DNA of 64,000 nt from Taxillus chinensis. Its lineage: Eukaryota > Streptophyta > Magnoliopsida > Santalales > Loranthaceae. The stretch spans positions 41,123,524-41,187,523 of the forward strand of contig CM042088.1 in the NCBI GenBank assembly GCA_023512835.1, given 5' to 3'. Below, in pieces: positions 50,512 to 64,000 of the stretch. The notes under the pieces were generated by a model that was not told the DNA's origin, did not search any database, and saw only the letters and a program-made list of their open reading frames with translations. A program made the translations under genes and the position numbers. Position 1 is the stretch's first letter. Every line of letters starts with the position of its first letter.

Positions 50512-53500
50512 CTGAAAAATTTGAGAAATGTTGGTTTAAGTCGCTCAATGCCACTATATTGATTGGGCAATATTTCAAGTCTCCTTTTAAAAAAAACAAG
50601 TTGACGGAATAACACCCTTGGCCATGATTGACACATGGTTAGTGGGATACTCAACCATTTCATATACTTTCAAACGAGAAAATCCTCGATCGAGTTACGT
50701 ACGATAATAAACAAACCCAATGTCACGTCAAACGCTTCTTTTCTAAAAGAAATAAAAGACACATCTTCTTCATAGCTAGAATGTCGCATCTTCCCATCAA
50801 AAATTCCAGGTTTCATGAGGAAACTCTATCCAAAAAATCGGATCGGTTGACCTAAATTTTTTGAAAAACAAAACAGAATTTATAGTTGATTCTATATAAA
50901 AATGAAAATTCGACATAGTTCATAACAGACATACCATGCTTGAATGAACACGTTGAAATCTTTCATCGTGATACTCTTAGAGAGACGGAGAAGATAACAA
51001 AACTAAGTTCATTGATAAATCAATCAACCGTATCTAGGTAGAAAACAAAAAATAGAAAAGTAATAACTCGGAGAAGAGACCAATAGAATCAAATATGAAT
51101 ATTTGTGGTAGCTTGAAGAAAATACCATCGGAATCCATGGTCATAAGGACGAGGAGGCTCAGGGCTTCGCATGGCAGGACTAGTGCGTCCGGATGGCAAA
51201 AAGAGAACATATGGTTATGACCATGTGGGAAGAATGCATGCCCTCAATTCATGACGAAGAGTCCATAGTCCTAACGGTGAATAACAAACCAAAAAGATCA
51301 AATCAAGTTTCAAGTATCAACTATCTGGAAAAAGACAGAGAGAGAGAGAGATAGAGACCGTAGTCTGTTTGATCTAGGCGTAGGAAGACTCGAGTTGCTT
51401 CCTTCTATTCGATCGATCCGATGGAGCTATTCTTATCCCCACCAAGAATGTGATGTAAAAAGCAATCCCAATTTGAAATTGATTAGCCTCGCACAAGACT
51501 AGGGTTTCTTGTCTCCCTAGACGTGAACCCTATTGCCAGGTGGATCCTAAAACCACCTAAAAAAAAATACCGAGACAAATAATTAATTTGTTTGCTATAA
51601 AACAAATAAGTTAAATTTACATATTAATTTGGGTAAGGATATTAAATATTATAGATTAATTTTAGAGGGTCTCATGCGGGCCGGGGGTTTGTTCGGACCG
51701 AGGCGGGCCCCTCGGCCTTTAAAAAGACATATTTTTTTAAAACTTTGTTAGATTGATCAAGGTGGTCATTGTAGTGATGATACAATGCAACTACAAATCG
51801 CAACAGATCATATCCGGTCGACTTGTAACCTGTGAGATATCGTGTTTCCCGACTTAGCAACGCACCTACCCTTTGCCTTTGCCTTTCTTGGATAATTAAA
51901 AACACGAACAAAAATTGAGTCTTGAATTCTTCTTGTCTAGTGTTTTATCCAATCAAATCGAATCACGTCCCGTGTAAGAATATATATAAACTCAAATTCA
52001 TTCGAAGTTTGTGACTTCAAAAGCAAATACAAAATTTTAATAAAATTTACTCTCTCCATCGATGTCCAAAAAGTGGGACAATCAACTACCAATTGAATGA
52101 ACATAGATGAAGAGGACCTATTGGAAGCCCTATTGCAAATAAAATAATTTGAGCACAAATCAATTTATGCTTAATTAGTAAAATCAATTTATACTTAAAT
52201 TATACAAGTTTTATGCAACTTACCATGAGATTTCCAAACCGAGATCCTCTAGATAGTAATTCAGAAATGGAACATCTCCAATACTCTTGAAATCAACAAT
52301 CTCAACAAGGAAATTTCGAAATAAAATAAGTTGTTCTTTTATTTTCCATTTCTTTAAAGTGTTAGGATATATTCTCGCATTCATTTGTTCTCTTCGTAAT
52401 AAATACTTGTCTTGTAAAAAAACCAATGGAGATCTCATCCTTGACCAAGCTAATGAAACCTTTCATTAGGTTTCGTAAGAAAGAGTATTCAAGAATAAAT
52501 CTATCGGTACATAAATTAGAAATCAATCTATCAAAATTCACCTAAAAAATTTGAGAAATGGTGGTTTAAGTCGCTCAATGCCACTATATTGATTGGGCAA
52601 TATTTCAAGTCTCCTTTTAAAAAAACAAGTTGACGAATAACACCCTCGGCCATGATTGACACATGGTTAGTGGGATACTCAACCATTTTATATAGTTTCA
52701 ACGAGAAAATCCTCGGTCGAATTGCGTAAGATAATAAACATACCTAATGCCACGTCAAACAGGTTCTTTTCTAAAAGAAATAAAAGACACATCTTCTTCA
52801 TAGCTAGAATGTCGCATCTTGCCATCAAAAATTTCAGATTCATCAGGAAACTCTATCCAAAAATCGGATTGGTTGACCTGAATTTTTTGAAAAAAAAAAC
52901 AAAATTTATAGTTGATTCTATATAAAAATAGAAATTCGACACGGTTCACAAAAGACATACCGTGCTTGAATGAACACGTTGAAATCTTTCATCGTGATAC
53001 TCTAGGAGAGACGGAGAAGATAACAAAACTAAGTTCATTGATAAATCAATCAACCGTATCTAGGTAAAAAAAAAAAAAGAGAAAGGTAATAACTCGGAGA
53101 AAAGACCAATTGAATCGATATGAATATTTGTGGTGGATTGAAGAAAATACCATCGGAATCCATGGTCATAAGGACGAGGAGGCGCAGGGCTTCGCACGGC
53201 AGGACTAGTGCGTCTGGATGGCAAAAAGAGAACATATGGTTATGACCATGTGGGAAGAATGCATGCCCTCAATTCATGACGAAGAGTCCATAGTCCTAAC
53301 GGTGAATAACAAACCAAAAAGATCAAATCAAGTTTCAAGTATCAACAACTGGAAAAAAAGAGAGAGAGAGAGAGAGAGACCGTAGCTATTTGATCTAGGC
53401 GTAGAAAGACTCAAGGTGCTTCCTTCTATTCGATCGATCCGATGGAGCTATTCTGATCCCCACCAAGAATGTGATGTAAAAAGCAATCCCACTTTGAAAT

Positions 53501-54076
53501 TGATTAGCCTTGCACAAGACTAGGGTTTCTTGTCTCCCTAGACGTGAACCCTATTGCCGGTGGATCCTAAAACCTCCAAAAAATAAATACCGAGACAAAT
53601 AATTAATTTGGTTGCTATAAATCAAATAAGTAAAATTTACATATTAATTTGGGTAAGGATATTAAATATTATAGATTAATTTTAGAGGGTCTCATGCGTG
53701 CCACGGGTTTGTTCGGACCGAGGCGGGCCCCTCGGCCTTTAAAAAGGCGCTTTTTTTAAAACTTTGTTAGATTGATCTAGGTGGTCATTGTAGTGATGAT
53801 ATAATGCAACTACAAATCGCAACAGATCATATCCGGTCGACTTGTAACCCTCGAGATATCGTGTTTCCTAACTTAAGCAGCGACCTAGCCTTTGGCTTTC
53901 TTTGGATAATTAAAGACACGAACAAAAATTGACGAAGAACATATGGTTATGAGCATGTGGGAAGAACGCATGCCCTCAATTCATGACAAAGAGTCCATAG
54001 TCCTAACGGTGAATAACAAACTAAAAAGATCAAATCAAGTTTCAAGTATTCAAGTATCAACAACTTGGAAAAAGAC

Positions 54077-54078
<2 letters not shown>

Positions 54079-54160
<82 letters not shown>
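54079..54160 (+). repeat. (GA)41 microsatellite inside repeat unit C
   Basis: A perfect GA tract. The equivalent place in unit A (about 51337-51356) and unit B (about 53359-53378) has only about ten GA units, so the tract grew after duplication, or shrank in the others. Confidence 0.95.
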
Positions 54161-54163
<3 letters not shown>

Positions 54164-55070
54164 TAGCTATTTGATCTAGGCGTAGAAAGACTCAAGGTGC
54201 TTCCTTCTATTCGATCGATCCGATGGAGCTATTCTTATCCCCACCAAGAATGTGATGTAAAAAGTAATCCCATTTTGAAATTGATTAGCCTCGCACAAGA
54301 CTAGGGTTACTTGTCTCCCTAGACGTGAACGCTATTGCAGTGGATCCTAAAACCACCTAAAAAAAATATCGAGACAAATAATTAATTTGTTTGCTATAAA
54401 ACAAATAAGTTAAATTTACATATTAATTTGGGTAAGGATATTAAATATTATAGATTAATTTTAGAGGGTCTCATGCGGGCTGTGGGTTTGTTCGGACCGA
54501 GGCGGGCCCCTCGGCCTTTAAAAAAGACAGATTTTTTTTTAAAACTTTGTTAGATTGATCAAGGTGGTCATTGTAGTGATGATACAATGCAACTATAAAT
54601 CGTAATGAGATCATATCCAGTCGACTTGTAACCCTGCAGATATCGTGTTTCCGGACTTAGCAACACGACCTTATCCTTTGCCTTTGCCTTTCTGGATAAT
54701 TAAAAACACGAACAAAAATTGAGTCTCGAATTCTTCTTGTCTAGTGTTTTATCCAATCAAATCGAATCACGTCCCGTGTAAGAATGTATATAAACTCAAA
54801 TTCATTCCAAGTTTGTGACTTCAAAAGCAAATACAAAATTTTAATAAAATTTACTCTCTCCATCGATGTCCAAAAAGTGGGACAATCAACTACCAATTGA
54901 ATGAACATAGATGAAGAGGACCTATTGGAAGCCCTGTTGCAAATAAAATAATTTGAGCACAAATCAATTTATGCTTAATTAGTAAAATCAATTTATACTT
55001 AAATTATACAAGTTTTATGCAACTTACCATGAGATTTCCAAACCGAGATCCTCTAGATAGTAATTCAGAA

Positions 55071-58000
55071 ATGGAACATCTCCAATACTCTTGAAATCAA
55101 CAATCTCAACAAGGAAATTTGAAATAAAATAAGTTGTTCTTTCATTTTCCATTTCTTTAAAGTGTTAGGATATATTCGCATTCATTTGTTCTCCTCGTAA
55201 TAAATACTTGTCTTGTAAAAAAAACCAATGGAGATCTCATCCTTGACCAAGCTAAAGAAACCTTTCATTAGGTTTCGTAAGAAAGAGTATTCAAGAATAA
55301 ATCTATCAAGACATAAATTAGAAATCAATCTATCAAAATTCACCTGAAAAATTTGAGAAATGGTGGTTTAAGTCGCTCAATGCCACTATATTGATTGGGC
55401 AATATTTCAAGTCTCCTTTTAAAAAAACAAGTCGACGGAATAATACCCTCGGCCATGATTGACACATGGTTAATGGGATACTCAACCATTTTATATAGTT
55501 TCAACGAGAAAATCCTCGGTTGAATCGCGTAAGATAATAAACATAACTAATGCCACGTCAAACAGTTCTTTTCTAAAAGAAATAAAAGACACATCTTCTT
55601 CATAGCTATAATGTCGTATCTTCCCATCAAAAATTCCAGATTCATCAGGAAACTCTATCCAAAAATCGGATTGGTTGACCTGAATTTTTTGAAAAAAAAT
55701 AAAAAAAATTTATAGTTGATTCTATATAAAAATGGAAATTCGACACGATTCACAAAAGACATACTTTGCTTGAATGAACACGTTGAAATCTTTCATCGTG
55801 ATACTCTAGGAGAGACGGAAAAGATAACAAAACTAAGTTGATTGATAAATCAATCAACCGTATCTATGGAACATCTCCAATACTATTCAAATCAACAATC
55901 TCAATAAGGAAATTTTGAATAAACTAAGTTGTTCTTTCATTTTCCATTTCTTTGAAGTGTTTGGACATATTCTGCATTCATTTGTTCTTTTCGTAATAAA
56001 TACTTGTCTTGTAAAAAAACCAATGGAGATCTCATCCTTGACCAAGCTAATAAAACCTTTCATTACGTTTTTGTAAGAAAGAGTATTCAAGAATAAATCT
56101 ATCGGTACATAAATTAGAAATCAATATATCAAAATTCACCTGAAAAATTTGAGAAATGGTGGTTTAAGTCGCTCAATGCCACTATATTGATTGGACAATA
56201 TTTCAAGTCTCCTTTTAAAAAAAATAAGTTGACGGAATAACACCCTCGGCCATGATTGACACATGGTTAGTGGGATAATCAACCATTTCATATAGTTTCA
56301 ACGAGAAAATCCTCGGTCGAATTGCGTAAGATAATAAACATACCTAATGCCACGTCAAACAGTTCTTTTCTAAAAGAAATAAAAGACACATCTTCTTCAT
56401 AGCTATAATGTCGTATCTTCCCATCAAAAATTCCAGATTCATCAGGAAACTCTATCCAAAAATCGGATTGGTTAACCAGAACTTTTTGAAAAAAAAAACA
56501 AAATTTATAGTTAATTCTATATAAAAATGGAAATTCGACACAGTTCACAAAAGACATACCGTGTTTTAATGAACACGTTGAAATCTTTAATCGTGATACT
56601 CTAAGAGAGACGGAGAAGATAACAAAACTAAGTTTATTGATAAATCAATCAACCGTATCTATGGAACATCTCCAATACTCTTGAAATCAACAATCTCAAC
56701 AAGGAAATTTCAGAATAAACTAAGTTGTTCTTTCATTTTCCATTTCTTTGAAGTGTTAGGACATATTCTGCATTCATTTCTTCTCTTCGTAATAAATACT
56801 TGTCTTGTAAAAAAACCAATGGAGATCTCATCCTTGACCAAGCTAATGAAACCTTTCATTACGTTTCGTAAGAAAGAGTATTCAAGAATAAATCTATCAG
56901 TCCATAATTTTGAAATCAATGTATCGAAATTCTCCTGAAAAAATTGAGAAATGGTGGTTTAAGTCGCTTAATGCCACTATATTGATTGGGCAATATTTCA
57001 AGTCTCCTTTTAAAAAAACAAGTTGACGGAATAACACCCTTGGCCATGATTGACACATGGTTAGTGGGATACTCAACCATTTCATATAGTTTCAATGGAA
57101 AATCTTGGTCGAATTACGTAAGATAATAAACATATCTAATGCCACATCAAACAGTTCTTTTCTAAAAGAAATAAAAGACACATCTTCTTCATAGCTATAA
57201 TGTCGCAACTTCCCATCAAAAATTCCGGATTCATCAGGAAACTCTATCCAAAAATCGGATTGGTTGACCTGAATTTTTTGAAAAAAAAAACAAAATTTAT
57301 AGTTCATTCTATATAAAAATAGAAATTCGACACAGTTCACAAAAGACATACCGTGCTTGAATGAACACATTGAAATCTTTCATCGTGATACTCTAGGAGA
57401 GACGGAGAAGATAACAAAACTAAGTTCATTGATAAATCAATCAACCGTATCTATGGAACATCTCCAAGACTCTTGAAATCAACAATCTTAACAAGGAAAT
57501 TTCGGAATAAACTAAGTTGTTCTTTCATTTTCCATTTCTTTGAAGTGTTAGGACATATTCTGCATTCATTTATTCTCTTCGTAATAAATACTTGTCTTGT
57601 AAAAAAACCAATGGAGATTTCATCCTTGACCAAGCTAATGAAACCTTTCATTACGTTTCGTAAGAAAGAGTATTCAAGAATAAATCTATCAATACATAAA
57701 TTAGAAATCAATGTATCGAAATTCTCCCTGAAAAAATTGAGAAATGGTGGTTTAAGCCGCTTAATGCCACTATATTGATTGGGCAATATTTCAAGTCTCC
57801 TTTTAAAAAAAACAAGTTGACGGAATAACACCCTTGGCCATGATTGACACATGGTTAGTGGGATACTCAACCATTTCATATAGTTTCAACAGAAAATCTT
57901 TGGTCGAATTGCGTAAGCTAATAAACATATCTAATGCCACATCAAACAGTTCTTTTCTAAAAGAAATAAAAGACACATCTTCTTCATAGCTATAGTATCG

Positions 58001-61000
58001 CAACTTCCCATAAAAAATTCCAGATTCATCAGGAAACTCTATCCAAAAATCGGATTGGTTGACCTGAATTTTTTGAAAAAAAAAACAAAATTTATAGTTC
58101 ATTCTATATAAAAATAGAAATTGACACGATTCACAAAAGACATACCGTGCTTGAATGAACACATTGAAATCTTTCATCGTGATACTTAGGAGAGACCGGA
58201 GAAGATAACAAAACTAGGTTCATTGATAAATCAATCAACCGTATCTATGGAACATCTCCAATACTCTTGAAATCAACAATCTCAACAAGGAAATTTCACA
58301 ATAAACTAAGTTGTTCTTTCATTTTCCATTTCTTTGAAGTGTTAGGACATATTCTGCATTCATTTGTTCTCTTCGTAATAAATATTTGTCTTGTAAAAAG
58401 ACCAATGGAGATCTCATTCTTGACCAAGCTAATGAAACCTTTCATTACGTTTCTTTAAGACAGAGTATTCAAGAATAAATCTATCAAGATATAAATTAGA
58501 AATCAATGTATCAAAATTCACCTGAAAAAATTGAGAAATGGTGGTTTAAGCTGCTCAATGCCACTATATTGATTGGGCAATATTTCAAGTCTCCTTTTAA
58601 AAAAACAAGTTGACGGAATAACACCATCGGCCATGATTGACACATGGTTAGTGGGATACTCAACCATTTCATATAGTTTCAACAAAAAATCCTCGGTCCA
58701 ATTGCGTAAGATAATAAACATACCTAATGCCACGTCAAATAGTTCTTTTCTAAAATAAATAAAAGATACATCTTCTTCATAGCTATAATGTCGTATCATC
58801 CCATCAAAAATTCCAGATTCATCAGAAAACTCTATCCAAAAATCGGATTCGTTGACCTGAATTTTTTTTTAAAAAAAAAAACAAAATTTATAGTTGATTC
58901 TATATAAAAATGGAAATTCGACACGGTTCACGAAGACATACCGCTTGAATGAACACGTTGAAATCTTTCATCGTGATACTCTAGGAGAGACGGAGAAGAT
59001 AACAAAACTAAGTTCATTGATAAATCAATCAACCGTATCTATGGAACATCTCCAATACTCTTGAAATCAACAATCTCAACAAGGAAATTTCGAATAAACT
59101 AAGTTGTTCTTTCATTTTACATTTCTTTGAAGTTTTAGGACGTATTCTGCATTCATTTGTTCTCTTCGTAATAAATACTTGTCTTGTAAAAAAAACCAAT
59201 GGAGATCTCATCCTTGACTAAGCTAATAAAACCTTTCATTACGTTTCGTAAGAAAGAATATTCAAGAATAAATCTATCAAGTACATAAATTAGAAATGAA
59301 TCTATCAAAATTCACCTGAAAAAATTCAAAAATGGTGGTTTAAGTCGCTTCAATGCCACTATATTGATTGGGCAATATTTCAAGTCTCCTTTTAAAAAAA
59401 ACAAGTTGACGGAATAACACCCTCGGCCATGATTGACACATGGTTAGTGGGATACTCAACCATTTCATATAGTTTCAACAGAAAAATCCTCAGTTAATTG
59501 CGTAAGATAATAAACATACTTAATGCCACATCAAACAGTTCTTTTCTAAAAGAAATAAAAGATACATCTTCATAGCTATAATGTCGCAACTTCCCATCAA
59601 AAATTTCAGATTCATCAGGAAACTCTATCCAAAAATCGGATTCGTTGACCTGAATTTTTTGAAAAAAAAAACAGAATTTATAGTTGATTCTATATAAAAA
59701 TGGAAATTCGACACAGTTCACAAAAGACACACCGTGCTTGAATGAACACATTGAAATATTTCATCGTGATACTCTAGGAGAGACGGAGAAGATAACAAAA
59801 CTAAGTTCATTGATAAATCAATCAACCGTATATATGGAACATCTCCAATACTCTTGAAATCAACAATCTCAACAAGGAAATTTCGAATAAACTAAGTTGT
59901 TCTTTCATTTTATATTTCTTTGAAGTTTTAGGACATATTCTGGTATTCATTTGTTCTCTTCGTAATAAATACTTGTCTTGTAGAAAAAACCAATGGAGAT
60001 CTCATCCTTGACCAAGCTAATGAAACCTTTCATTACGTTTCTTTAAGATAGAGTATTCAAGAATAAATCTATCAAGACATAAATTAGAAATCAATCTATC
60101 AAAATTTACCTAAAAAATTTGAGAAATGGTTGTTTAAGCTGCTCAAAGCCACTATATTGATTGGGCAATATTTCAAGTCTCCTTTTAAAAAAAACAAGTT
60201 GACGGAATAACACCATCGACCATGATTGACACATGGTTAGTGTGATACTCAACCATTTCATATAGTTTCAACGGAAAATCCTCGATCGAATTGCGTAAGA
60301 TAATAAACATACCTAATGCCACATCAAACAGTTATTTTCTAAAAGAAATAAAAGACACATCTTGTTCATAGCTATAATGTCACAACTTCCCATAAAAAAT
60401 TCCAGATTCATCAGAAACTCTATCCAAAAATCGGATTGGATGACCTGAATTTTTTTTTTTAAAAAAAAACAAAATTTATAGTTAATTCTATATAAAAATG
60501 GAAATTGACACAGTTCACAAAAGACATACCGTGTTTTAATGAACACGTTGAAATCTTTAATCGTGATACTCTAAGAGAGACGGAGAAGATAACAAAACTA
60601 AGTTCATTGATAAATCAATCAACCGTATCTATGGAACATCTCCAATACTCTTGAAATCAACAATCTCAACAAGGAAATTTGGAATAAACTAAGTTGTTCT
60701 TTCATTTTCCATTTCTTTGAAGTGTTAGGACATATTCTGCATTCATTTGTTCTCTTCGTAATAAACACTTGTCTTGTAAAAAAACCAATGGAGATCTCAT
60801 CTTTAACCAAGCTAATGAAACCTTTCATTACGTTTCGTAAGAAAGAGTATTCAAGAATAAATCTATCGGTACATAAATTAGAAATCAATCGATCCAAATT
60901 CACCTTAAAAAATTGAGAAATGGTGGTTTAAGTCCCTCAATGCCACTATATTGATTGGGCAATATTTCAACTCTCCTTTTAAAAAAACAAGTTGACGGAA

Positions 61001-64000
61001 TAACACCCTCGGCCATGATTGATACATGGTTGGTGGGATACTCAACCATTTCATATAGTTTCAACAGAAAATCTTCGGTCGAATGCGTAAGATAATAAAC
61101 ATACCTAATGCCACATCAAACAGTTCTTTTCTAAAAGAAATAAAAGATATCTTCTTCATAGCTATAATGTCGCAACTTCCCATCAAAAATTCCAGATTCA
61201 TCAGGAAACTCTATCCAAAAATCGGATTGGTTGACCTGAATTTTTTGAAAAAAAAAACCAAAATTTATAGTTGATTCTATATAAAAATGGAAATTCGACA
61301 CGGTTCACAAAAGACATACCGTTCTTGAATGAACACGTTAAAATCTTTCATCGTGATACTCTAGGAGAGATGGAGAAGATAACAAAACTAAGTTCTTTGA
61401 TAAATCAATCAACCGTATCTATGGAACATCTCTAATACTCTTGAAATCAACAATCTCAACAAGGAAATTTCAGAATAAACTTAGTTGTTCTTTCATTTTC
61501 CATTTCTTTGAAGTGTTAGGACATATTCTGCATTCATTTGTTCTCTTCGTAATAAATACTTGTCTTGTAAAAAAACCAATGGAGATCTCATCCTTGACCA
61601 AGCTAATGAAACCTTTCATTACGTTTCTTAAGAACGAGTATTCAAGAATAAATCTATCAGTATATAAATTAGAAATCAATGTATCAAAATTCACCTGAAA
61701 AAAATGAGAAATGGTGGTTTAAGGCGCTCAATGCCACTATATTGATTGGGCAATATTTCAAGTCTCCTTTTAAAAAAACAAGTTGACGGAATAACACCAT
61801 CGGCCATGATTGACACATGGTTAGTGGGATACTCAACCATTTCATATAGTTTCAACAAGAAAATCCTCGGTCGAATTGCGTAAGATAATAAACATACCTA
61901 ATGCTACGTCAAACAGTTCTTTTTAAAAGAAATAAAAGATACATCTTCTTCATAGCTATAATGTCGTATCATCCCATCAAAAATTCCAGATTCATCAGGA
62001 AACTCTATCCAAAAATCGGATTGGTTGACCTGAATTTTTTGAAAAAAAAAACAAAATTTATAGTTCATTCTATATAAAAATAGAAATTCGACACCAGTTC
62101 ACAAAAGACATACCGTGCTTGAATGAACACATTGAAATCTTTCATCGTGATACTCTAGGAGAGACGGAGAAGATAACAAAACTAAGTTCATTGATAAATC
62201 AATCAACCGTATCTATGGAACATCTCCAATACTCTTGAAATTAACAATCTCAACAAGGAAATTTCGGAATAAACTAAGTTATTCTTTCATTTTACATTTC
62301 TTTGAAGTTTTAGGACATATTCTGCATTCATTTGTTATTTTCGTAATAAATACTTGTCTTGTAAAAAAGACCAATGGAGATCTCATCCTTGACCAAGCTA
62401 ATGAAACCTTTCATTACGTTTCTTTAAGACAGAGTATTCAAGAATAAATCTATCGGGATATAAATTAGAAATCAATGAATCAAAATTCACCTGGAAAAAT
62501 TGAGAAATGGTGGTTTAAGTCGCTCAATGCCACTATATTGATTGGGCAATATTTCAAGTCTCCTTTTAAAAAAAACAAGTTGACGGAATAACACCATCGA
62601 CCATGATTGACACATGGTTAGTGGGATACTCAACCATTTCATATAGTTTCAACGGAAAATCCTCGATCGAATTGCGTAAGATAATAAACATACCTAATGC
62701 CACATCAAACAGCTTATTTTCTAAAAGAAATAAAAGACACATCTTCTTCATAGCTATAATGTCACAACTTCCCATCAAAAATTCCAGATTCATCAGGAAA
62801 CTCTATCCAAAAATCGGATTGGATGACCTGAATTTTTTAAAAAAAAAACAAAATTTATAGTTAATTCTATATAAAAATGGAAATTCGACACAGTTCACAA
62901 AAGACATACCGTGTTTTAATGAACACGTTGAAATCTTTAATCGTGATACTCTAAGAGAGACGGAGAAGATAACAAAACTAAGTTCATTGATAAATCAATC
63001 AACCGTATCTATGGAACATCTCCAATACTCTTGAAATCAACAATCTCAACAAGGAAATTTCGGAATAAACTAAGTTGTTCTTTCATTTTCCATTTCTTTG
63101 AAGTGTTAGGACATATTTTGCATTCATTTATTCTCTTCGTAATAAATACTTGTCTTGTAAAAAAACCAATGGAGATCTCATCCTTGACCAAGCTAATGAA
63201 ACCTTTCATTACGTTTCGTAAGAAAGAGTATTCAAGAATAAATCTATCAATCCATAAATTAGAAATCAATGTATCGAAATTCTCCTGAAAAAATTGAGAA
63301 ATGGTGGTTTAAGTCGCTTAATGCCACTATATTGATTGGGCAATATTTGAAGTCTCCTTTTAAAAAAACAAGTTGACGGAATAACACCCTTGGCCATGAT
63401 TGACACATGGTTAGTGGGATACTCAACCATTTCATATAGTTTCAACGGAAAATCTTCGATCGAATTGCGTAAGATAATAAACATATCTAATGCCACATCA
63501 AACAGTTCTTTTCTAAAAGAAATAAAAGACACATCTTCTTCATAGCTATAATGTCGCAACTTCCCATCAAAAATTCCAGATTCATCAGGAAACTCTATCC
63601 AAAAATCGGATTGGTTGACCTGAATTTTTTGAAAAAAAACAACAAAATTTATAGTTCATTCTACATAAAAATAGAAATTCGACACAGTTCACAAAAGACA
63701 TACCGTGCTTGAATGAACACATTGAAATCTTTCATCGTGATACTCTAGGAGAGACGGAGAAGATAACAAAACTAAGTTCATTGATAAATCAATCAACCGT
63801 ATCTATGGAACATCTCCAAGACTCTTGAAATCAACAATCTCAACAAGGAAATTTCGGAATAAACTAAGTTATTCTTTCATTTTCCATTTCTTTGAAGTGT
63901 TAGGACATATTCTGCATTCATTTGTTATTTTCGTAATAAATACTTGTCTTGTAAAAAAGACCAATGGAGATCTCATCCTTGACCAAGCCAATGAAACCTT
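55071..64000. repeat. Short-unit tandem array, ~794 bp, 11 complete copies plus a partial
   Basis: The phrase ATGGAACATCTCCAA marks unit starts at 55071, 55866, 56661, 57453, 58247, 59041, 59834, 60631, 61421, 62215, 63011 and 63805. Periods are 790-797 bp. Each unit equals one continuous part of the 2.02-kb unit (in unit A, about 50238-51031). From 55866 on, each unit start is joined to the preceding CAACCGTATCT end, a junction absent from units A and B. The array runs off the right edge, so copy number is a minimum. Differences are mostly single substitutions and 1-2 base indels in A/T runs. Confidence 0.95.
57451..58177 (-). pseudogene. Exon-like frames of the same unknown protein in a short unit
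   Basis: On the minus strand this unit holds two long frames. One, of 124 codons (57803-58177), begins MKDFNVFIQ and contains DFWIEFPDESGIF, ISFRKELFDVALDMF and EYPTNHVSIM. The other, of 142 codons (57451-57879), contains RRLEILPNQYSGI, LNFFRENFD and FITKRINECRICPNTSKK. They overlap in different frames, so they are not one protein as written. Most neighbouring copies show the same words with different breaks. The acceptor TTCAG precedes VNQSDFW and is kept in most copies. No family is recognised. These frames may be remnants of a once-coding, now tandemly amplified gene segment. Confidence 0.4.

Larger units (their letters stand above)
49759..55070. repeat. Long-unit tandem array (~2.02-kb period)
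   Basis: The anchor TGCAACTACAAATCGCAACA recurs, with small changes, at about 49762, 51786, 53806 and 54587. Units A (49759-51782) and B (51783-53802) are 2024 and 2020 bp and align throughout. Unit C (53803-54584) has lost about 1.3 kb inside: its sequence jumps near 53931 to the part beginning AACATATGGTTATGA. Unit D starts at 54585 and passes into the short-unit array. A GA-tract inside the unit is short in A and B but 82 bp in C. Copies differ by scattered substitutions and small indels. No tandem-repeat family name is known to me. Confidence 0.9.

Noticed and set aside
49759..64000. CRISPR-like or centromeric satellite interpretation of the array
   Set aside because: Unit lengths of 794 and 2020 bp with gene-like content fit neither CRISPR repeats nor the usual 150-180 bp plant centromere satellites.

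Overview
This is nuclear DNA of a flowering plant, probably a eudicot. It is AT-rich, its genes have many short GT-AG introns, it is full of (TA)n/(CT)n microsatellites and plant-type DNA transposons, MITEs and SINEs, and its three recognisable genes are all plant families. The species cannot be named from sequence alone.

Layout. 0-4.6 kb holds short repeats and a decayed CACTA (En/Spm-type) transposon, with transposase-domain fragments, subterminal GGGACGG arrays and a right terminus ending TTTTTGTAGTG. 4.6-13.9 kb is AT-rich intergenic DNA with long microsatellites. 14.5-15.8 kb is a three-exon group IIc WRKY gene. 19.2-19.9 kb is a Tourist/Harbinger-like element flanked by TAA that carries a GC-rich tandem core. 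20.8-27.6 kb is a 16-exon REDUCED WALL ACETYLATION (RWA) gene. It has one GC-AG intron and a 2.1-kb intron swollen by a LINE-type insertion that carries a TTCATT satellite. 27.7-44 kb is intergenic and packed with small mobile elements: two MITEs, a probable solo LTR, two SINEs with target-site duplications and a foldback element. 45.0-48.4 kb is a six-exon GH3 beta-D-xylosidase gene of the BXL4 type, with a TATA box and three upstream G-boxes. From 49.76 kb to the right edge is a two-tier tandem array: first ~2.02-kb units, then at least 11 copies of a ~794-bp segment cut out of the longer unit. The units carry spliceable, exon-like reading frames on the minus strand that I do not recognise.

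Gene content. RWA (supply of acetyl groups for xylan acetylation in the Golgi) and BXL4 (removal of xylose from xylan/arabinan in the apoplast) both act on hemicellulose and lie 17 kb apart on the same strand. The WRKY and BXL4 reading frames are interrupted, but each interruption is mended by taking one base out of a C or G run, so base-call errors must be excluded before either is called a pseudogene. The least explained feature is the 14-kb tandem array.
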